Below, one piece after another: positions 47,139 through 55,902 of a stretch of DNA of 64,000 bases. Position numbers and translations under genes: made by a program. The DNA is from Crenothrix sp. D3 (GTDB taxonomy: Bacteria > Pseudomonadota > Gammaproteobacteria > Methylococcales > Methylomonadaceae). The stretch is taken from NCBI GenBank assembly GCA_002134785.1, contig MBQZ01000062.1, forward strand, positions 124,001 to 188,000, written 5' to 3'. Under the pieces are notes generated by a model that saw nothing but the letters and a program-made list of their open reading frames with translations, did no database searches and was not told the origin of the DNA. Each line of letters opens with the position of its first letter. Position 1 is the first letter of the stretch.

Positions 47139-49010
47139 CTAATCTTTTACAAATAAGGCATCTACGAATAATTCAGCATTAAAATCTTGCAAATCTTCAA
47201 TGCCTTCGCCGATACCGATGTAACGAATTGGAATACCTGAATTTTTAGCTAATGCAAAAATAACGCCGCCTTTCGCTGTACCGTCTAATTTAGTCAATAC
47301 TAAACCTGTTAAGGCGACCGCTTCATTAAATAACTTCGCTTGTGATAAGGCATTTTGTCCTGTGCCTGCATCCAGCACCAATAACACTTCATGCGGGGCA
47401 GTGTCGTCTAATTTGCTCATGATGCGTTTTACTTTTTTCAACTCATCCATTAAATTAGATTTGGTTTGCAAGCGTCCAGCAGTATCGGCAATTAATACGT
47501 CAATGCCTTTGGCTTGCGCAGACTGCACTGCGTCGTAAATGACTGAGGCAGAATCTGCACCCGTGTGTTGTGCGACTACAGGAATATGATTACGTTCGCC
47601 CCAGACTTGCAATTGTTCAACCGCCGCCGCTCTAAAGGTATCTCCAGCGGCTAACATAACGCTATGTCCTTGGGCTTGTAAGCGGTTGGCTAATTTGCCG
47701 ATAGTGGTGGTTTTACCCGCGCCATTCACACCGACCACTAAAATAACGAACGGTTTATCCTGTTTAGGAATATGTAGTAGTTCACTACACGGCTTGAGTA
47801 TGCTTAACAATTCTTCTTTTAACGCGGCAATTAAAATCTCGCTATCATTCAATTGATGTTTTTCGAGGCGTTGCGTTAAACGATTAATGATCGCAGCAGT
47901 GGCATCAACGCCGACATCTGCCATCAATAAATTGGCTTCAATTTCTTCTAATAATTCATCGGCTGTACTTTTTTTATCGCCGCCTAAGGTTGCGAATACG
48001 CCGCCTAATCCCGAACGCGTGCGTTTTAATTGGGTTTTAAGGCGTGAATATAATGACGCAGAATCTGACTCTACATAAGCAGGTTCACGCTGTTGTTCAG
48101 CAGGTTTACTAGGAACGGAGCTGTCTGTAATTGTTGCAGGTTTTTCTTCAGATTCAGCGACTAAGCCATAACGACTGTAAAACACGATGCTGATCAGTGG
48201 CAACATCATCAGTACGGCAATGGCATTATGTAGTATTGCTACCCAAGCGGGCATAGCCAGTTTAAAACCTAAAATACCTAAGCCAATTTCAATAAATAAT
48301 AACGCGCTGAGGATTAAACCAGACTTACGAATTTTATTTTCCTGATTGGCAGTCGCTTGTATCATCACCAGAGTCAATACGACAAAACAAACCAATGCCA
48401 ATAAACGATGTAACCAAGCAATGGCAATTTGCGCGGGTAAGGTGAATACACCTTGTGGATCAAATGCGTGTTGATAATCAGCAATTGGCAACCATTGGTC
48501 GGTACATAATGGAAAATTTGTACAGGCTAAACCCGCATGATTGATACTGACCCACGCGCCTAAAGCACATTCTAGCAACAGCAATAATATCGCAAAACGC
48601 GCTAACCACGCCCCATTCTGCTGGGTTTTAATCAGTAATGGATTAGCCCGCAAATATAAGTAAAACAAGCCAGACAGCGTAATTACGCCCAACACTAAAT
48701 GCCCAACAGCCAAAATGGGTAACTCAGGTATAGCAAGCACAATCACGCTTAAAAATAGTTGCATACTGACTAACGCCAACAAACTGAGCGACAGGGACAT
48801 AATACTTAATCGTGCATATCGCTCACGCCATGCCAATGCGTTCAATAACAACAGCACAGCACACACTACTAAAGTGGGATAAACGTGCGGATCGGTGAAT
48901 AAATTTGTATTAGCTGGCGATACACCAATATTTAATAAGCGCAAAACTACAATTAACACATCTGTGATTAAAGCTGCTAATACACCTAACAGCGTTATGG
49001 TTCTAAACAT
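47139..49010 (-). CDS. ftsY: CtaA/COX15-like membrane domain fused to SRP receptor FtsY
   Basis: One open frame of 623 codons. Residues 1-280 have about eight hydrophobic segments and the heme A synthase hallmark GLACTNFPLCTDQWLP (Cys163, Cys169) plus histidines in IAWLHRLLAL (His201) and AILHNAIAVL (His261) at positions expected for the second heme-binding half. The usual first-half glutamate and His-Arg motif is not evident, only His104. After an acidic linker (residues 281-318) comes a complete FtsY: NG domain from about SLYSRLKTQLKRTRSGLGG, P-loop GVNGAGKTTT (427-436), DTAGR (509-513) and TKLDGTAKGG (573-582). Upstream genes are oxidase assembly factors; downstream are ftsE, ftsX and rpoH, so the fusion lies exactly where two operons meet. 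The FtsY part should target ribosomes to the membrane; whether the CtaA part makes heme A is open. Confidence 0.9.
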   Translation of the reverse strand: MFRTITLLGVLAALITDVLIVVLRLLNIGVSPANTNLFTDPHVYPTLVVCAVLLLLNALAWRERYARLSIMSLSLSLLALVSMQLFLSVIVLAIPELPILAVGHLVLGVITLSGLFYLYLRANPLLIKTQQNGAWLARFAILLLLLECALGAWVSINHAGLACTNFPLCTDQWLPIADYQHAFDPQGVFTLPAQIAIAWLHRLLALVCFVVLTLVMIQATANQENKIRKSGLILSALLFIEIGLGILGFKLAMPAWVAILHNAIAVLMMLPLISIVFYSRYGLVAESEEKPATITDSSVPSKPAEQQREPAYVESDSASLYSRLKTQLKRTRSGLGGVFATLGGDKKSTADELLEEIEANLLMADVGVDATAAIINRLTQRLEKHQLNDSEILIAALKEELLSILKPCSELLHIPKQDKPFVILVVGVNGAGKTTTIGKLANRLQAQGHSVMLAAGDTFRAAAVEQLQVWGERNHIPVVAQHTGADSASVIYDAVQSAQAKGIDVLIADTAGRLQTKSNLMDELKKVKRIMSKLDDTAPHEVLLVLDAGTGQNALSQAKLFNEAVALTGLVLTKLDGTAKGGVIFALAKNSGIPIRYIGIGEGIEDLQDFNAELFVDALFVKD

Positions 49011-49022
49011 ATTTTTCTTCCA

Positions 49023-49763
49023 TTAACCGATTTGTGAGGCACGAAGTAAGTGCATTAAATCATTTTTTACTTTGTAAGGATCAAATCCAGATTCATATTG
49101 CATCATGATATTGCCTAAGGGGTCTATTAACAATAACAAGCCATCGGGGATGTTGCCCGCCCGAATCGCCGTTATTTTTTTCAGTAAGTTGTCGCTGGGT
49201 TTTATTTTTATTAAATCGGATTGCAACGCGGTTTCCCGATTGTCATTCCCTATTAATTGCGTGATCTGTGCTTCGCTTAACGAATTTTCTTCTCGCAGTA
49301 AGGTTTGATACAAGGCATCATCGGCTGGCGTTTGTGTTTGTCGTAACCGCCATAATAACGCATCTTTCAACCACCATTGACTTGCCTGTGCTTCAGGTAC
49401 ATCTTTGAGCATAAATACCACGCGGCGTGTGCGCGGAAATTCCTTGTTCAGCATTAAGCGTAATTGTTTGATTTTAAGCAACGCATCTAAACACACTTCA
49501 TTACAATGATCGCTAGGCATTACATTAACCAACAGCCAATGCCCTGATAACTCTGATAAATTCACCGTTGAAAAGGCATCAAAACCGATGAAATCACTGG
49601 ATTCTGTGGTGATAGGTGGCGTAATTAATTGACCAATATTCGTTCCACTTTTTAAAAGATTTGGGTTTTGTTGTAAGCCCAAGGCGATTAAAAAAGGAAT
49701 AATCGTCATGCCAAAAATAATAAGAATAAATAAGCGGTTTTTTTTCTGTTGCGGAGTCATCAT
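49023..49763 (-). CDS. SCO-like membrane-anchored thioredoxin-fold protein
   Basis: 246 residues with one N-terminal membrane helix (LFILIIFGMTIIPFLIALGL). The soluble part has LSGHWLLVNVMPSDHCNEVCLDALLKIKQLR, in which the C-x3-C (Cys-Asn-Glu-Val-Cys) occupies the place of the SCO copper site, and IPDGLLLLIDPLGNIMMQYESGFDP near the end, like the SCO His region but without the histidine. It probably helps oxidase assembly by redox or copper handling; it is not a textbook SCO. It overlaps the SURF1 gene by four bases. Confidence 0.75.
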   Translation of the reverse strand: MMTPQQKKNRLFILIIFGMTIIPFLIALGLQQNPNLLKSGTNIGQLITPPITTESSDFIGFDAFSTVNLSELSGHWLLVNVMPSDHCNEVCLDALLKIKQLRLMLNKEFPRTRRVVFMLKDVPEAQASQWWLKDALLWRLRQTQTPADDALYQTLLREENSLSEAQITQLIGNDNRETALQSDLIKIKPSDNLLKKITAIRAGNIPDGLLLLIDPLGNIMMQYESGFDPYKVKNDLMHLLRASQIG

Positions 49764-50494
49764 GATGATTTTTTAAAACTATAAACTATAAATAGTACGG
49801 TGAGAGTCAATGCCAATGCAAACCATTGTATGGCATAAGCGGTGTGCTGTTCAGGTGGCATGAGGGTTGTAGTCTGCCATTCACGTTTAAAGCCATTCGG
49901 CGATTCTTTATTCAGTTCAAGTTGAAAAGTAAATAACGGATAACCCAGTTTTTTCGCTAATACGTCACTATCAACAATCTGTACGACCGATGGATTAGTG
50001 TCGCTGGGTATTTCTGCACCTGCTAATTTTATACCGACGCTGGGAAAATTATTTGCTCGACCACTGACAGTGCTAGGTTCAGCAATCAGTGACACATCGG
50101 GCAATTGGTTTCTATCTGCATTTAACGCAATCCAACCGCGATTTACTAACACGCCTTTGCTTTCGCCGCGTAGTATAAAAGGCGTTAAGACAAAATAACC
50201 TGCTTTGCCATCACTGATTTGGTTATCTATTAAAAATTGATGTTGCGTGTCGTAATGCCCTGTCGCTTCTAGCTTTCTATAGCGTAGCTTATTAGTATCA
50301 TCTTCAATCGCTGTCGATAGTTGTAAGGTGTTAGTGACCTGACTGTGTGCTTGCTGCTGTAAAAAACCCCGTTTTTCTGTTGCACGATGAGTCTGCCATA
50401 CACCTAAGCTCAGTAATAAGGGCAGCAAGCATAGAAAAACCAGCGTGGGAATTTTTTCAAATTTTATTGAGTAACGCTTTATTTTTATTATCAT
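49760..50494 (-). CDS. SURF1-family cytochrome oxidase assembly protein
   Basis: 244 residues. Two membrane helices bracket the protein (IPTLVFLCLLPLLLSLGVWQ and YAIQWFALALTLTVLFIVYSF). SURF1 motifs are LGVWQTHRATEKRGFLQ, QFLIDNQISDGKAGYFVLTPF and GVLVNRGWIAL, with the late HTAYAIQWFALA. It assists heme A insertion or subunit I maturation. Coupled by overlap to the SCO-like gene downstream. Confidence 0.92.
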   Translation of the reverse strand: MIIKIKRYSIKFEKIPTLVFLCLLPLLLSLGVWQTHRATEKRGFLQQQAHSQVTNTLQLSTAIEDDTNKLRYRKLEATGHYDTQHQFLIDNQISDGKAGYFVLTPFILRGESKGVLVNRGWIALNADRNQLPDVSLIAEPSTVSGRANNFPSVGIKLAGAEIPSDTNPSVVQIVDSDVLAKKLGYPLFTFQLELNKESPNGFKREWQTTTLMPPEQHTAYAIQWFALALTLTVLFIVYSFKKSS

Positions 50495-50566
50495 CTTTCA
50501 ACTATTGGCACAAACAGAAAAATAAACGAGAATGGCAAACCTGCCATTCAACAGCATTCTATTTTT

Positions 50567-50821
50567 ATGATAAAAACCATCGTTATTATTGCCTTCATCC
50601 TGATTATTATCAGTCTTGGTTCTGCACTGTTTCATTTAATTCGCCCTAAATCCGAAGAAGAATCTGAAAAAACAGTAAAAGCACTGACTTTTCGTATTAC
50701 TCTTTCATTAGTGTTGTTTATTTTTATTTTTATTGCCGTAGCGACAGGGGCTTATAAGCCACAAGGCATTGGTGCGGGTATGTTGATGCAAAAACCAGCC
50801 ATGACTGAAAATAACAAATAA
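50567..50821 (+). CDS. DUF2909 twin-transmembrane protein
   Basis: 84 residues with two hydrophobic helices (TIVIIAFILIIISLGSALFHL and ITLSLVLFIFIFIAVATGAY), separated by an acidic loop with KSEEESEKTVKALTFRI. This pattern is DUF2909, regularly found in gammaproteobacterial oxidase operons. It is on the opposite strand from its neighbours here, so it must have its own promoter. A bidirectional terminator lies between it and coxC. Confidence 0.85.
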   Translation: MIKTIVIIAFILIIISLGSALFHLIRPKSEEESEKTVKALTFRITLSLVLFIFIFIAVATGAYKPQGIGAGMLMQKPAMTENNK

Positions 50822-50842
50822 TTCAAAAATTGCTCTGACAAA

Positions 50843-50875
50843 AAAAAAGCGTTACCTGTTAGGTAACGCTTTTTT
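50843..50875. terminator. Bidirectional terminator between DUF2909 gene and coxC
   Basis: AAAAAAGCGTTACCT pairs perfectly with AGGTAACGCTTTTTT across a GTT loop. It serves both the plus-strand DUF2909 gene and the minus-strand coxC end. Confidence 0.92.
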
Positions 50876-50890
50876 CGTTAGACGTGGCAA

Positions 50891-51742
50891 TTACATTAAG
50901 TAAACAAACACAAATAAACCCAACCAAACTACGTCAACAAAATGCCAGTACCAAGCCGCTGCTTCAAAAGCGAAGTGGTTTTCTGGTTTGAAATGACCTT
51001 TCCAGCTACGAAATAGCACGACACTCAAAATGATAGCACCGACGCAGACGTGAAAACCGTGGAAACCTGTCAACATAAAGAAAGTAGAACCGTACACACC
51101 TGAACCTAAAGTTAAACCCATTTCGGTGTAAGCTTCGTGGTATTCAATTGCTTGGAAAAGAACGAATAAAAAGCCTAGGGAAACAGTCGCAATTAAACCT
51201 TTAATCAGTTGATCGCGATTTTTAGCTAACAAACCATGATGCGCCCAAGTACAGGTAACGCCACTACTCAATAGAATTAGCGTGTTTAAAAAAGGCAGCC
51301 CCCACGCACTCATTGGCTCAAATTTACCACCAACATTACCTGGTCCGTTAGTTGGCCAAGTTGCCTCGTAAGCGGAATGTAATAATTCTTTCGTCGCGCC
51401 TTCACCTAACCAAGGCACAGATAAATTACGCGTATACCATAAGGTACCGAAGAACACAGCGAAAAAAATAATTTCTGAAAAAATAAACCACATCATACCC
51501 ATGCGGTAGGAAATGCCCACCTCATGACTGTACATACCCGATTCACTTTCTTTGGCTTGTAAGGTAAACCAACCCACTAACATGGTAATAAAAATAACTA
51601 AGCCAGCTACCATGAACATAGGTCCAATTGAAGAACCATTTAAATAATTTGCGAATCCAGCCAACATAGTGACTAAGCCCAGCGTACCAATGACGGGCCA
51701 AGTTGCTTTATGTGGAATGTAATAAGCGGTATTTGTAGACAT
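50891..51742 (-). CDS. coxC: Cytochrome c oxidase subunit III
   Basis: 283 residues, seven predicted membrane helices. Family features are YYIPHKATWPVIGTLGL at the start, MWFIFSEIIFFAVFFGTL with the conserved Glu, TLILLSSGVTCTWAHH, GFHGFHVCVGAIIL and the ending FEAAAWYWHFVDVVWLGLF. Membrane-bound subunit of the aa3 oxidase. It follows ctaG by 12 bases and is the last gene of the coxBA-ctaG-coxC series. Confidence 0.97.
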   Translation of the reverse strand: MSTNTAYYIPHKATWPVIGTLGLVTMLAGFANYLNGSSIGPMFMVAGLVIFITMLVGWFTLQAKESESGMYSHEVGISYRMGMMWFIFSEIIFFAVFFGTLWYTRNLSVPWLGEGATKELLHSAYEATWPTNGPGNVGGKFEPMSAWGLPFLNTLILLSSGVTCTWAHHGLLAKNRDQLIKGLIATVSLGFLFVLFQAIEYHEAYTEMGLTLGSGVYGSTFFMLTGFHGFHVCVGAIILSVVLFRSWKGHFKPENHFAFEAAAWYWHFVDVVWLGLFVFVYLM

Positions 51743-51754
51743 AACCTTCCCCTT

Positions 51755-52309
51755 TTATTTTTTTACTGATTTTTCAGTAATATCAAAAAATGTATATGAC
51801 AATGTAATGGTTTTGTATTGCTCAGGTAGCTCTGGATTAATCGTAAACCGCATCGGCATCACTTTCGCTTCTCTCGGCTTGAAGGTCTGTTCATCAAAAC
51901 AAAAACACTGGATTTTTTCAAAATAGCTACTGATTACAGCTGGCGAAAAACTGGCAATCGCTCTAGCAACCATGACTTTATCAGTCTTATTTTCAGCATA
52001 ATAATTCACCGTATGATATTCACCAGGATGAACTATTAGCTGTTTTTTTTCTGAACGAAATTCCATCGGTGTTGATTCATTCAGTGTAGTCATGAATTCG
52101 ATGGTGATTTCTCGGCTCATATCAACTTTATAAGCAACTTCTGGCACTTTTTTAATATCATCGGGTCTATCTCGTTCTATCCATTTCCATTCACACAATA
52201 CATCATAAATGGGGACTAGCGCGTAACCAAAACCGAACATCGCCACAGCAACTAACAGTAATTTCTTTGCTAGCTTAGTGTTTTTTTTACTAACGTCTTC
52301 GTCGCTCAT
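51755..52309 (-). CDS. ctaG: CtaG/COX11 copper chaperone
   Basis: 184 residues with one membrane helix (KLLLVAVAMFGFGYALVPIY) and the copper-binding motif CFCF preceded by KIQ, plus the conserved YDVLCEWKW and MPMRFTINPELP. COX11 inserts CuB into subunit I. Its start codon overlaps the stop of a 33-residue small gene (ATGA), so translation is coupled. Confidence 0.95.
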   Translation of the reverse strand: MSDEDVSKKNTKLAKKLLLVAVAMFGFGYALVPIYDVLCEWKWIERDRPDDIKKVPEVAYKVDMSREITIEFMTTLNESTPMEFRSEKKQLIVHPGEYHTVNYYAENKTDKVMVARAIASFSPAVISSYFEKIQCFCFDEQTFKPREAKVMPMRFTINPELPEQYKTITLSYTFFDITEKSVKK

Positions 52310-52407
52310 TGTTGCGAAACCGCTTGCGTGACTGCTAATACATAAAAAGTGATTACAATCACTAATAAAATCACTACCGTTAAAATATTTTTATTTTTTA
52401 TTGTCAT
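52306..52407 (-). CDS. 33-residue membrane peptide between coxA and ctaG
   Basis: Start ATG 52405-52407, stop TGA at 52306-52308, which overlaps the ctaG start. The product is a short charged head (MTIKNKN) followed by one hydrophobic helix (ILTVVILLVIVITFYVLAV) and TQAVSQQ. The position and shape match the small cytochrome oxidase assembly proteins seen between coxA and ctaG in other proteobacteria. The exact 4-base overlap is the best evidence that it is real. No strong ribosome-binding site is visible. Confidence 0.7.
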   Translation of the reverse strand: MTIKNKNILTVVILLVIVITFYVLAVTQAVSQQ

Positions 52408-52415
52408 TATGATTT

Positions 52416-52444
52416 GAGTCATTGCCTGAATCAGGCAATGACTC
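52416..52444. repeat. Perfect hairpin between coxA and the small oxidase gene
   Basis: GAGTCATTGCCTGA pairs with TCAGGCAATGACTC around a single central base. It lies nine bases after the coxA stop and has no T run on the minus strand, so it more likely stabilises or processes the coxA transcript than ends it. Confidence 0.7.
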
Positions 52445-52452
52445 TTTTATCC

Positions 52453-54096
52453 TTAATGTGAATCTAAAACGTGCTCAGTCGGCACAAGCATGGGTGGTGT
52501 TTCCCATGTGTGATAAGGAACAGGTGACGGTAATGTCCATTCCAAGCTGTGTTTGCTGGCATCTTCCCACACTTCGTCAGTTACTTTTTCGCCTGTGCCA
52601 CCTTTGATAGTGTCAATGACGATGTACAAAAATAACAACTGGCTAGCTCCAAAGATAAAGCCTCCGATACTAGAAATCATATTCCAATCAGCAAACTGTA
52701 CGGCATAATCAGGAATACGACGTGGCATACCCGCTAAGCCTAAGAAATGCTGTGGGAAAAACAGAATGTTCACCGAAATAGCTGACAACCAAAAATGCAG
52801 TTGACCGATTTTTTCGTTGTACATATGTCCAGTCCATTTAGGCAACCAGAAGTAACCCGCTGCCATCAAAATAAAAATCGATGCAGGTACTAAGGTGTAA
52901 TGAAAATGGGCAACAATGAAATAAGTATCGTGGTACTGGAAGTCAACTGGCGCGATAGCCATCATTAAACCAGTCAAACCACCCATAGTGAACAATACGA
53001 CGAAGGCAATAGAAAACAACATCGGTGTTTCAAAGGTCATTGCACCTTTCCACATAGTCGCTGTCCAGTTAAAGACTTTAACACCTGTAGGCACGGCAAT
53101 AATCATAGTGGCATACATGAAGTACAGCTCACCTGCCATTGGCATACCGACGGTGAACATATGGTGCGCCCAAACGATGAATGAGAAGAAAGCAATTGAA
53201 CCTGTCGCCCATACCATTGACGCATAACCGAATAGAGGTTTACGCGCAAAGACAGGAATAATGGTTGATGCAACACCAAACGTAGGCAGAATCATGATAT
53301 ACACTTCTGGGTGTCCGAAGAACCAGAAAATGTGTTGATATAACACAGGATCACCACCACCAGCGGCGTTAAAGAAGCTAGTGTGGAAAAATTTGTCGGT
53401 CAACAGCATAGTGACTGCACCAGCAAATACAGGCATAACCGCAATCAACAAAAACGCAGTAATCAACCAAGTCCAAACAAACAATGGCATATCCATCATT
53501 TTCATGGAAGGCGCACGCATATTGAAGATAGTGGCGATAATGTTAATTGCACCCATGATGGAAGAAATACCTAACAAATGCACAGCGAATACTGCAAAAG
53601 GTAGAGCTGTTCCAACGGTAATGGGTTGTAACACTAGGGGCGGATAGAATGTCCAGCCTGCGCTAGGCGCGCCAGTTTCCATAAATAAAGTACTGGCTAG
53701 CAATAACACGCCTGCAACCAACAACCAAAAACTCATGTTGTTCATGCGGGGCAATGCCATGTCTTTTGCGCCAATCATTAATGGAATTTGCCAGTTTGCC
53801 AAACCCACGAAGGCGGGCATTACTGCTCCAAATACCATGACTAAGGCGTGCATAGTGGTCATAGAATTAAAAAACATAGGATCTACAAATTGTAGACCTG
53901 GTTCAAATAATTCAGCGCGAATCACCATTGCCATTGAACCACCAACAAAAAACATTGCTAGGGCAAACAATAAATACAATGTACCAATGTCTTTGTGATT
54001 GGTGGTAATAATCCATCTTAACAGCCCCTTAGCAGGGCCGTGATCGTGATGCTCATCAGCGTGATGATCATCATGTTCAGCTATGACAGCAGACAT
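52453..54096 (-). CDS. coxA: Cytochrome c oxidase subunit I
   Basis: 547 residues with twelve membrane helices; catalytic subunit of the aa3-type oxidase, which reduces oxygen and pumps protons. Visible are FNSMTTMHALVMVFGAVMP (heme a His), WFFGHPEVYIMILPTFG (CuB His and the cross-linked Tyr), WAHHMFTVGMP (two CuB His), TGVKVFNWTATMW (K-channel region) and HFHYTLVPASIF (heme a3 and heme a ligands). An N-terminal His/Asp-rich stretch (EHDDHHADEHHDHG) is unusual and could bind metal. It follows coxB by 54 bases. Confidence 0.98.
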   Translation of the reverse strand: MSAVIAEHDDHHADEHHDHGPAKGLLRWIITTNHKDIGTLYLLFALAMFFVGGSMAMVIRAELFEPGLQFVDPMFFNSMTTMHALVMVFGAVMPAFVGLANWQIPLMIGAKDMALPRMNNMSFWLLVAGVLLLASTLFMETGAPSAGWTFYPPLVLQPITVGTALPFAVFAVHLLGISSIMGAINIIATIFNMRAPSMKMMDMPLFVWTWLITAFLLIAVMPVFAGAVTMLLTDKFFHTSFFNAAGGGDPVLYQHIFWFFGHPEVYIMILPTFGVASTIIPVFARKPLFGYASMVWATGSIAFFSFIVWAHHMFTVGMPMAGELYFMYATMIIAVPTGVKVFNWTATMWKGAMTFETPMLFSIAFVVLFTMGGLTGLMMAIAPVDFQYHDTYFIVAHFHYTLVPASIFILMAAGYFWLPKWTGHMYNEKIGQLHFWLSAISVNILFFPQHFLGLAGMPRRIPDYAVQFADWNMISSIGGFIFGASQLLFLYIVIDTIKGGTGEKVTDEVWEDASKHSLEWTLPSPVPYHTWETPPMLVPTEHVLDSH

Positions 54097-54150
54097 ACTC
54101 TATACCTCAAAAATAATTAAAAAAAGTTGGGCTGATAATAACAACAGGGT

Positions 54151-55272
54151 TTAGTCGTCTTCATAAACAGGCGTGATTTTATTAGGCTGAATGTCGTCAC
54201 CAACTTTATTGCCCAAATCATTTCTGATGTAAGTGATTACCTCAGCTAATTCATTATCTTTCAACTTAGAAAATGCGGGCATTTTGCTAGTACCTGCTTG
54301 CAGAAAACCGATTAATGGATCAATAGCCCCTGTCACTTTTGGACTTGCAGTGATAGCAGGAATTAAACCAGCCACACCAGCACCATCTATTTGATGGCAG
54401 CCTACGCAATTTTTCAAGTAGACTGATTCGCCATGAGATATTAATTGCTCATGATGTTGATCACTCAAATCTGGTTTTTGTTTTTGCTGTTCTGAGGTTT
54501 TCTTTACCCAAGCATCATAGTCTGGTTGTTCCAAAGCAACAACAACGATAGGCATAAAACCGTGGTCTCTACCGCATAACTCGGTACATTGACCGCGATA
54601 AACACCCGCTTTATCAACAGAAGTCCATGCTTCGTTAATAAAACCAGGATTCGCGTCTTTTTTCCAGCCTAAATCAGGTACCCACCATGAATGGATAACA
54701 TCGGATGAAGTCAATACGAACCGAATTTTTTTCTTGACAGGAATGACTAAGGGTTTATCAACGGCTAGCAAATAATTCGCTACCGCATTCAAATTAGCCC
54801 CTTTTATACGGTGAGCTTTTTCACTTGCTTCATCCAAATGACTTTCAAAATGAATGTCATTATCCAGATATTTATAATCCCAATACCATTGCTTACCCGT
54901 AATCTGAATAGTCATATCAGATTTTTGCACATCAGCTAATTCCAACATAGTTTTTGTTGCTGGAATTGCCATGCCAATTAAAATCAGCGTAGGAATAATA
55001 GTCCAGATAATTTCAACGGTGGTGTTTTCATGGAATTGTGCCGCCTCATGTCCTTTCGATTTACGATGATGATAAATTGAGTAAAACATTGTACCGAACA
55101 CGCCGATACCGATAAACACACAAATCCACAGAATTAACATGTGCAGGTCATAAATGTCATTACTGACTTTTGTAACCCCTTTCATTAAATTGAGCGTGTA
55201 ATCCGCCTGCGCAGCCTCCTGACCTAATGCCATTAAGCTCACACCTGCAAATAGTTTCTTTATTTTGTTCAC
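54151..55272 (-). CDS. coxB: Cytochrome c oxidase subunit II with fused cytochrome c domain
   Basis: 373 residues. A signal peptide (KLFAGVSLMALGQEAAQA) and two membrane helices lead to the CuA domain, with ligands in VIHSWWVPDLG and GQCTELCGRDHGFMPIVV. The C-terminal extension carries the heme c site CVGCHQIDGAGVAGLIPA and the distal Met region TSKMPAFSKL, so this is a caa3-type subunit II. Electrons pass from the attached heme c to CuA and subunit I. It heads the minus-strand oxidase block; its promoter should be in 55273-55440. Confidence 0.97.
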   Translation of the reverse strand: MNKIKKLFAGVSLMALGQEAAQADYTLNLMKGVTKVSNDIYDLHMLILWICVFIGIGVFGTMFYSIYHHRKSKGHEAAQFHENTTVEIIWTIIPTLILIGMAIPATKTMLELADVQKSDMTIQITGKQWYWDYKYLDNDIHFESHLDEASEKAHRIKGANLNAVANYLLAVDKPLVIPVKKKIRFVLTSSDVIHSWWVPDLGWKKDANPGFINEAWTSVDKAGVYRGQCTELCGRDHGFMPIVVVALEQPDYDAWVKKTSEQQKQKPDLSDQHHEQLISHGESVYLKNCVGCHQIDGAGVAGLIPAITASPKVTGAIDPLIGFLQAGTSKMPAFSKLKDNELAEVITYIRNDLGNKVGDDIQPNKITPVYEDD

Positions 55273-55446
55273 GGAGCAGACTCCTCGTCGTAGTTATAAA
55301 CTCTTGTTGCTTTATATCGTTTTGTAATGATGTTACCTAGAAAAAGCCTAGATAACGTCCTTTACTTATAATAATTGGCACAAATAAACTCGGCGATTTT
55401 AACTCATGATGACATGCTATGCCAGTTGTCCTTGCCCTGATATAAA

Positions 55447-55482
55447 AAAAGGCTTGTGAATCAAGCAATTCACAAGCCTTTT
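55447..55482 (-). terminator. Terminator after the hemerythrin gene
   Basis: AAAAGGCTTGTGAAT pairs with ATTCACAAGCCTTTT around a six-base loop. On the minus strand the stem ends in a run of T. It separates hemerythrin from the oxidase promoter region. Confidence 0.88.
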
Positions 55483-55503
55483 ATTTTTAAAAAAAAGTAA
55501 CGA

Positions 55504-55902
55504 TTAGTTGTTTAACGCATCCGCATAAGGCATATCAAAAGCAGGAATATGACTATCTAACCAACCTTTAACTAATTGACCAACGCTATCATCAACTTCT
55601 GCTTCACCCGCATGAAATTTTGTTTGTAAATCCGCGCAAATACCCACTAAGGCATCGTGTTCTGCTTTATGACGCTCATAGCCACCGTAGCCTTTTGCTA
55701 TCATTTCTTTTTCTTCATGTGCAAAATGACCGACTACATAAGCGATTAAATCATCCAACTGTGCGCCAATTGCAGTCCGCGCCGCACCACCTGTTGCTAA
55801 ATCGTACAAGTTGTTTAGTTTATCAAATAAGATTTTATGTTCATCATCAGCAAAACCAACGTTAGTACCATATTGACTAGCTGTCCAAGTAATTAAAGCC
55901 AT
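55504..55902 (-). CDS. Bacteriohemerythrin
   Basis: 132 residues, oxygen-binding di-iron four-helix protein. The ligand pattern is present: DDEHKILFDKLN, VGHFAHEEKEMIAKGY, YERHKAEHDAL and WLDSHIPAFDMPY. The start is at ATG 55900-55902 (MALITW), with GAGGAG about eight bases upstream; a longer frame to 55917 runs into that site. In methanotrophs hemerythrins are proposed to carry oxygen to membrane oxidases, and this gene is next to the oxidase operon. Confidence 0.95.
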   Translation of the reverse strand: MALITWTASQYGTNVGFADDEHKILFDKLNNLYDLATGGAARTAIGAQLDDLIAYVVGHFAHEEKEMIAKGYGGYERHKAEHDALVGICADLQTKFHAGEAEVDDSVGQLVKGWLDSHIPAFDMPYADALNN

